The notes beneath the pieces are model-generated. The model saw only the letters and a list, made by a program, of their open reading frames with translations. It had not been told where the DNA came from and ran no database searches. Made by a program: the position numbers and the translations under genes. DNA of 7,483 nucleotides, taken from positions 1-7,483 of the forward strand of contig JAGGUR010000090.1 in assembly GCA_021158425.1 (NCBI GenBank), given 5' to 3'. Each line of letters opens with the position of its first letter. Position 1 is the stretch's first letter. This document shows positions 5,810 through 7,483 of this stretch, piece after piece. The stretch is from Candidatus Cloacimonadota bacterium (GTDB taxonomy: Bacteria > Cloacimonadota > Cloacimonadia > JGIOTU-2).

Positions 5810-6439
5810 TCATTCATTAACTTTATAAACTTCTGCTCGTTCTTTTATTGCATTAATATTAATCCGAAGAGGAGATACCTGCATGGAAAACTCCATCTCT
5901 GGTTTTTGAATAATCAAAAACTTAGCCACCCGACCAAAATTATCCACATCAACAGCTTCCTTGGTCCGAAAAAGCACAACACGCTTTCCTTGATCAATCG
6001 GAATTAGTTTATAACACCCCGTCTCCCTATTTTTCTCAGTATCAAAAATTATGAGTTCAGGTTTCTTTAAAATATATTTGGTGGTATATTTAACTGTTGA
6101 GCCAATACCCATAAATTTAAATGTAACAGCAGATTCAACTGTAATCTTATTTCCGTGTCTCTTTATAATTTTACAATCTTTGTGTCCTGGTATAAAATCA
6201 GGGTAATTTTCAAAATCAGTTATTACCTGCCATACTTTATCCAACGGTGCATCAATTATGATAGCCAATGTTATGTATTTAATTTTTCCATTTTCTTCCT
6301 TAAGAAGAATCAATTCACCTTTGTTCAATAATACTTTTAAAGTTGATTCATCCAATTCTTGTTCTAATAAATTTGAAAACCCGTTGTTTGCTGTTAATAA
6401 AACTAAAATTATGGTAAGTATAGTTGTTTTTCTAATCAT
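5810..6439 (-). CDS. Exported SRPBCC (START/polyketide-cyclase-like) lipid-binding-fold protein
   Basis: This 209-residue protein has a Sec signal peptide: Arg/Lys near the N-terminus, hydrophobic run about 7-16, and probable cleavage after GFS (about residue 22). Residues about 55-200 show the SRPBCC/cyclase-dehydrase pattern. Strand TLAIIIDAPLDKVWQVITDF is followed by ENYPDFIPG and CKIIKRHGN, then alternating beta strands and a long C-terminal helix ending in NAIKERAEVY. The fold makes a deep hydrophobic cavity for lipids, isoprenoids or other apolar ligands. An exported single-domain member probably acts in the periplasm or outside the cytoplasmic membrane, but its ligand is unknown. Its ATG lies 3 bp after the GtrA-like stop, so translation is likely coupled. 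The absence of a strong Shine-Dalgarno supports this. The downstream 184-bp gap separates it from the phasin-like operon. Confidence 0.82.
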   Translation of the reverse strand: MIRKTTILTIILVLLTANNGFSNLLEQELDESTLKVLLNKGELILLKEENGKIKYITLAIIIDAPLDKVWQVITDFENYPDFIPGHKDCKIIKRHGNKITVESAVTFKFMGIGSTVKYTTKYILKKPELIIFDTEKNRETGCYKLIPIDQGKRVVLFRTKEAVDVDNFGRVAKFLIIQKPEMEFSMQVSPLRININAIKERAEVYKVNE

Positions 6440-6442
6440 TGC

Positions 6443-6850
6443 TCAATATTCTCTTTTTATAAAGATATACTTCTCACTTGCAAAAAAGCTAAAAATCCCG
6501 GAAAAACATAATGCAATTAAATTACTAATAAGGATATAAAAATTAAAGATTTCATTGATTGCAGCTAAAACCAAAACTTTTATAACAAGAGAAATTATCA
6601 ATGCAAAGTTATAGTAAATTAATCGTCTAAAAAAATCAGATTTATCCTTATTAACTTTATTATTCCATATCCAGAAATAGCAAATAATATAGGTTGCAAC
6701 AATTCCTAGTTCATAGGAGATTGCCGGAGATAATATATATTTTGTGAAATAGGAATGAAAAAAAAGTGTTGTAAGTATCCATAACACTGATGTATCAACA
6801 ATTGCTCCGGCAACTCCTCTTATTGCAAACTTTATGAAATTTCGCAGCAT
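6443..6850 (-). CDS. GtrA-like four-helix membrane protein
   Basis: This 135-residue integral membrane protein has four predicted helices at about 8-30, 38-62, 77-98 and 103-125, the full length of the GtrA/DPMS family. Family features are the N-terminal FIKFAIRGVAGAIVDTSVLW segment, the ELGIVATYIICYFWIWNN stretch in helix two (normally ELaii.NF..n..WtF) and the C-terminal FFASEKYIF before a basic tail. GtrA-like proteins are thought to flip or position polyprenyl-phosphate-linked sugars for envelope glycosylation. The usual companion glycosyltransferase is not visible; instead the next gene is an exported SRPBCC protein, 3 bp downstream. An in-frame stop just upstream makes ATG at 6850 the first available start. 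The 51-bp gap to the radical SAM gene is compatible with one transcript. Confidence 0.88.
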   Translation of the reverse strand: MLRNFIKFAIRGVAGAIVDTSVLWILTTLFFHSYFTKYILSPAISYELGIVATYIICYFWIWNNKVNKDKSDFFRRLIYYNFALIISLVIKVLVLAAINEIFNFYILISNLIALCFSGIFSFFASEKYIFIKREY

Positions 6851-6901
6851 ATTAATTCACTAATTCGGGCATTAGTTTTTCTTTATTGAACATTATGATA
6901 T

Positions 6902-7483
6902 TCATTTTTTACCTTTCTCATTATCAGGTTCTAAATAGTTTTCCTCCCAGATTGGGTCAAGAAGTTCGGCAAGTTCATCGTCGTATTGGATCATTGCATC
7001 GTAGTATTCAGGGTCACGAAGGCAGAGAGCAGCTGAAGGATATCCCGGTTTGGATTTTGTCTTTATGAACAAATCGTGAGCAACTTTGTGGTGGTCGCGA
7101 ATAAAGCAGGGTCTGATTTCATTACCACGAGAATTAGGTGGACGCATATAATTATATGATAATTGCCAGTCTCGTACTCCTTTAAATAGGTCAGAAAATA
7201 AAGCATCTGTTAATGTTTTTCCTTGTGAGTAGAGATTATGAATATTATCTTTCCAGAAGGGAACAAAAACACAGGGATAGATATTGCCATTCCAGTCAAT
7301 ATACAAATATCCACCAGAACGAGCGCCTGCTATGCATCCGGAGGAGAAAGTTCCGCCATTCCAGAAATCAGCAAAGAATCGCCGTTCTTTTCGAACTATC
7401 TCTTGCTCCCGAGACCACATTTTTGTTCGTATTTCAGGAGAAACCTGATGCTCAACTTCCACACCTCTTCCAATCGGCATATA
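6902..7483 (-). CDS. Radical SAM protein, C-terminal (SPASM-like) part; 5' end outside the window
   Basis: The frame is open through the right edge (a Tyr codon precedes the Met at 7480), so the gene is truncated and its radical SAM core with CxxxCxxC is not visible. The visible 193 residues start with YMPIGRG and contain FFADFWNGG, the conserved GCIAGARSGGYLYIDWNG segment with its following NIYPC, and PCFIRDHH. Numbering from that Met, the cysteines are at 49, 70, 125 and 153. The GCxAG...GYLYIDWNGNxxPC arrangement is typical of SPASM-type auxiliary iron-sulfur regions of radical SAM enzymes that process peptides or modify cofactors and lipids. The exact reaction cannot be given. The tail after about 155 is acidic and then basic (DNEKGKK) and looks family-specific. 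It may be cotranscribed with the GtrA-like gene 51 bp downstream. Confidence 0.82.
   Translation of the reverse strand, partial: YMPIGRGVEVEHQVSPEIRTKMWSREQEIVRKERRFFADFWNGGTFSSGCIAGARSGGYLYIDWNGNIYPCVFVPFWKDNIHNLYSQGKTLTDALFSDLFKGVRDWQLSYNYMRPPNSRGNEIRPCFIRDHHKVAHDLFIKTKSKPGYPSAALCLRDPEYYDAMIQYDDELAELLDPIWEENYLEPDNEKGKK

Noticed and set aside
6859..6880. ACTAAT/ATTAGT hairpin followed by Ts as a + strand terminator
   Set aside because: No + strand gene ends nearby; on the coding - strand it has no U-tract.

Overview
The window is AT-rich (about one third G+C by eye) bacterial DNA. It holds eight intact or edge-truncated protein genes, one decayed gene and two repeat-rich gaps. The products are a lipobox lipoprotein, a Sec-exported SRPBCC protein, a UbiB/ABC1 kinase-like protein beside a small phasin-like protein, a patatin hydrolase and a SPASM-type radical SAM protein. 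Together with the dispersed-looking palindromic repeats they suggest an uncultured Gram-negative, probably anaerobic, lineage. The sequence does not fix the phylum.

Layout: the left part (1-2223) reads on the + strand. It has the end of a P-II-like protein (1-252), a repeat-bearing gap, and a lipoprotein with a duplicated 37-residue linker and a thioredoxin domain (347-1090). A 338-bp gene-free gap follows, containing a 256-bp MITE-like unit bounded by TA-flanked inverted repeats and packed with four hairpins. Then comes an HD-domain phosphohydrolase (1429-2223). From 2319 to the right edge everything reads on the - strand. In transcription order these are: the C-terminal part of a radical SAM/SPASM protein (7483-6902); GtrA-like membrane protein (6850-6443) and SRPBCC protein (6439-5810), separated by 3 bp; a 184-bp gap with an imperfect long hairpin; phasin-like protein (5625-5329), UbiB-like kinase (5316-3625) and patatin hydrolase (3559-2609). 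A frameshifted remnant of a macro-domain gene (2586-2319) lies at the convergence point with the + strand genes.

The clearest functional unit is phasin-like / UbiB / patatin, a probable operon that points to membrane-lipid or isoprenoid-lipid handling. The GtrA/SRPBCC pair looks translationally coupled and may act on a polyprenyl-linked or other lipid in the envelope. No tRNA, rRNA, CRISPR array, integrase or transposase gene was seen. The most noteworthy non-genic items are the hairpin cluster at 1155-1410, the imperfect inverted repeat in the leader at 5663-5767, and the macro-domain pseudogene.
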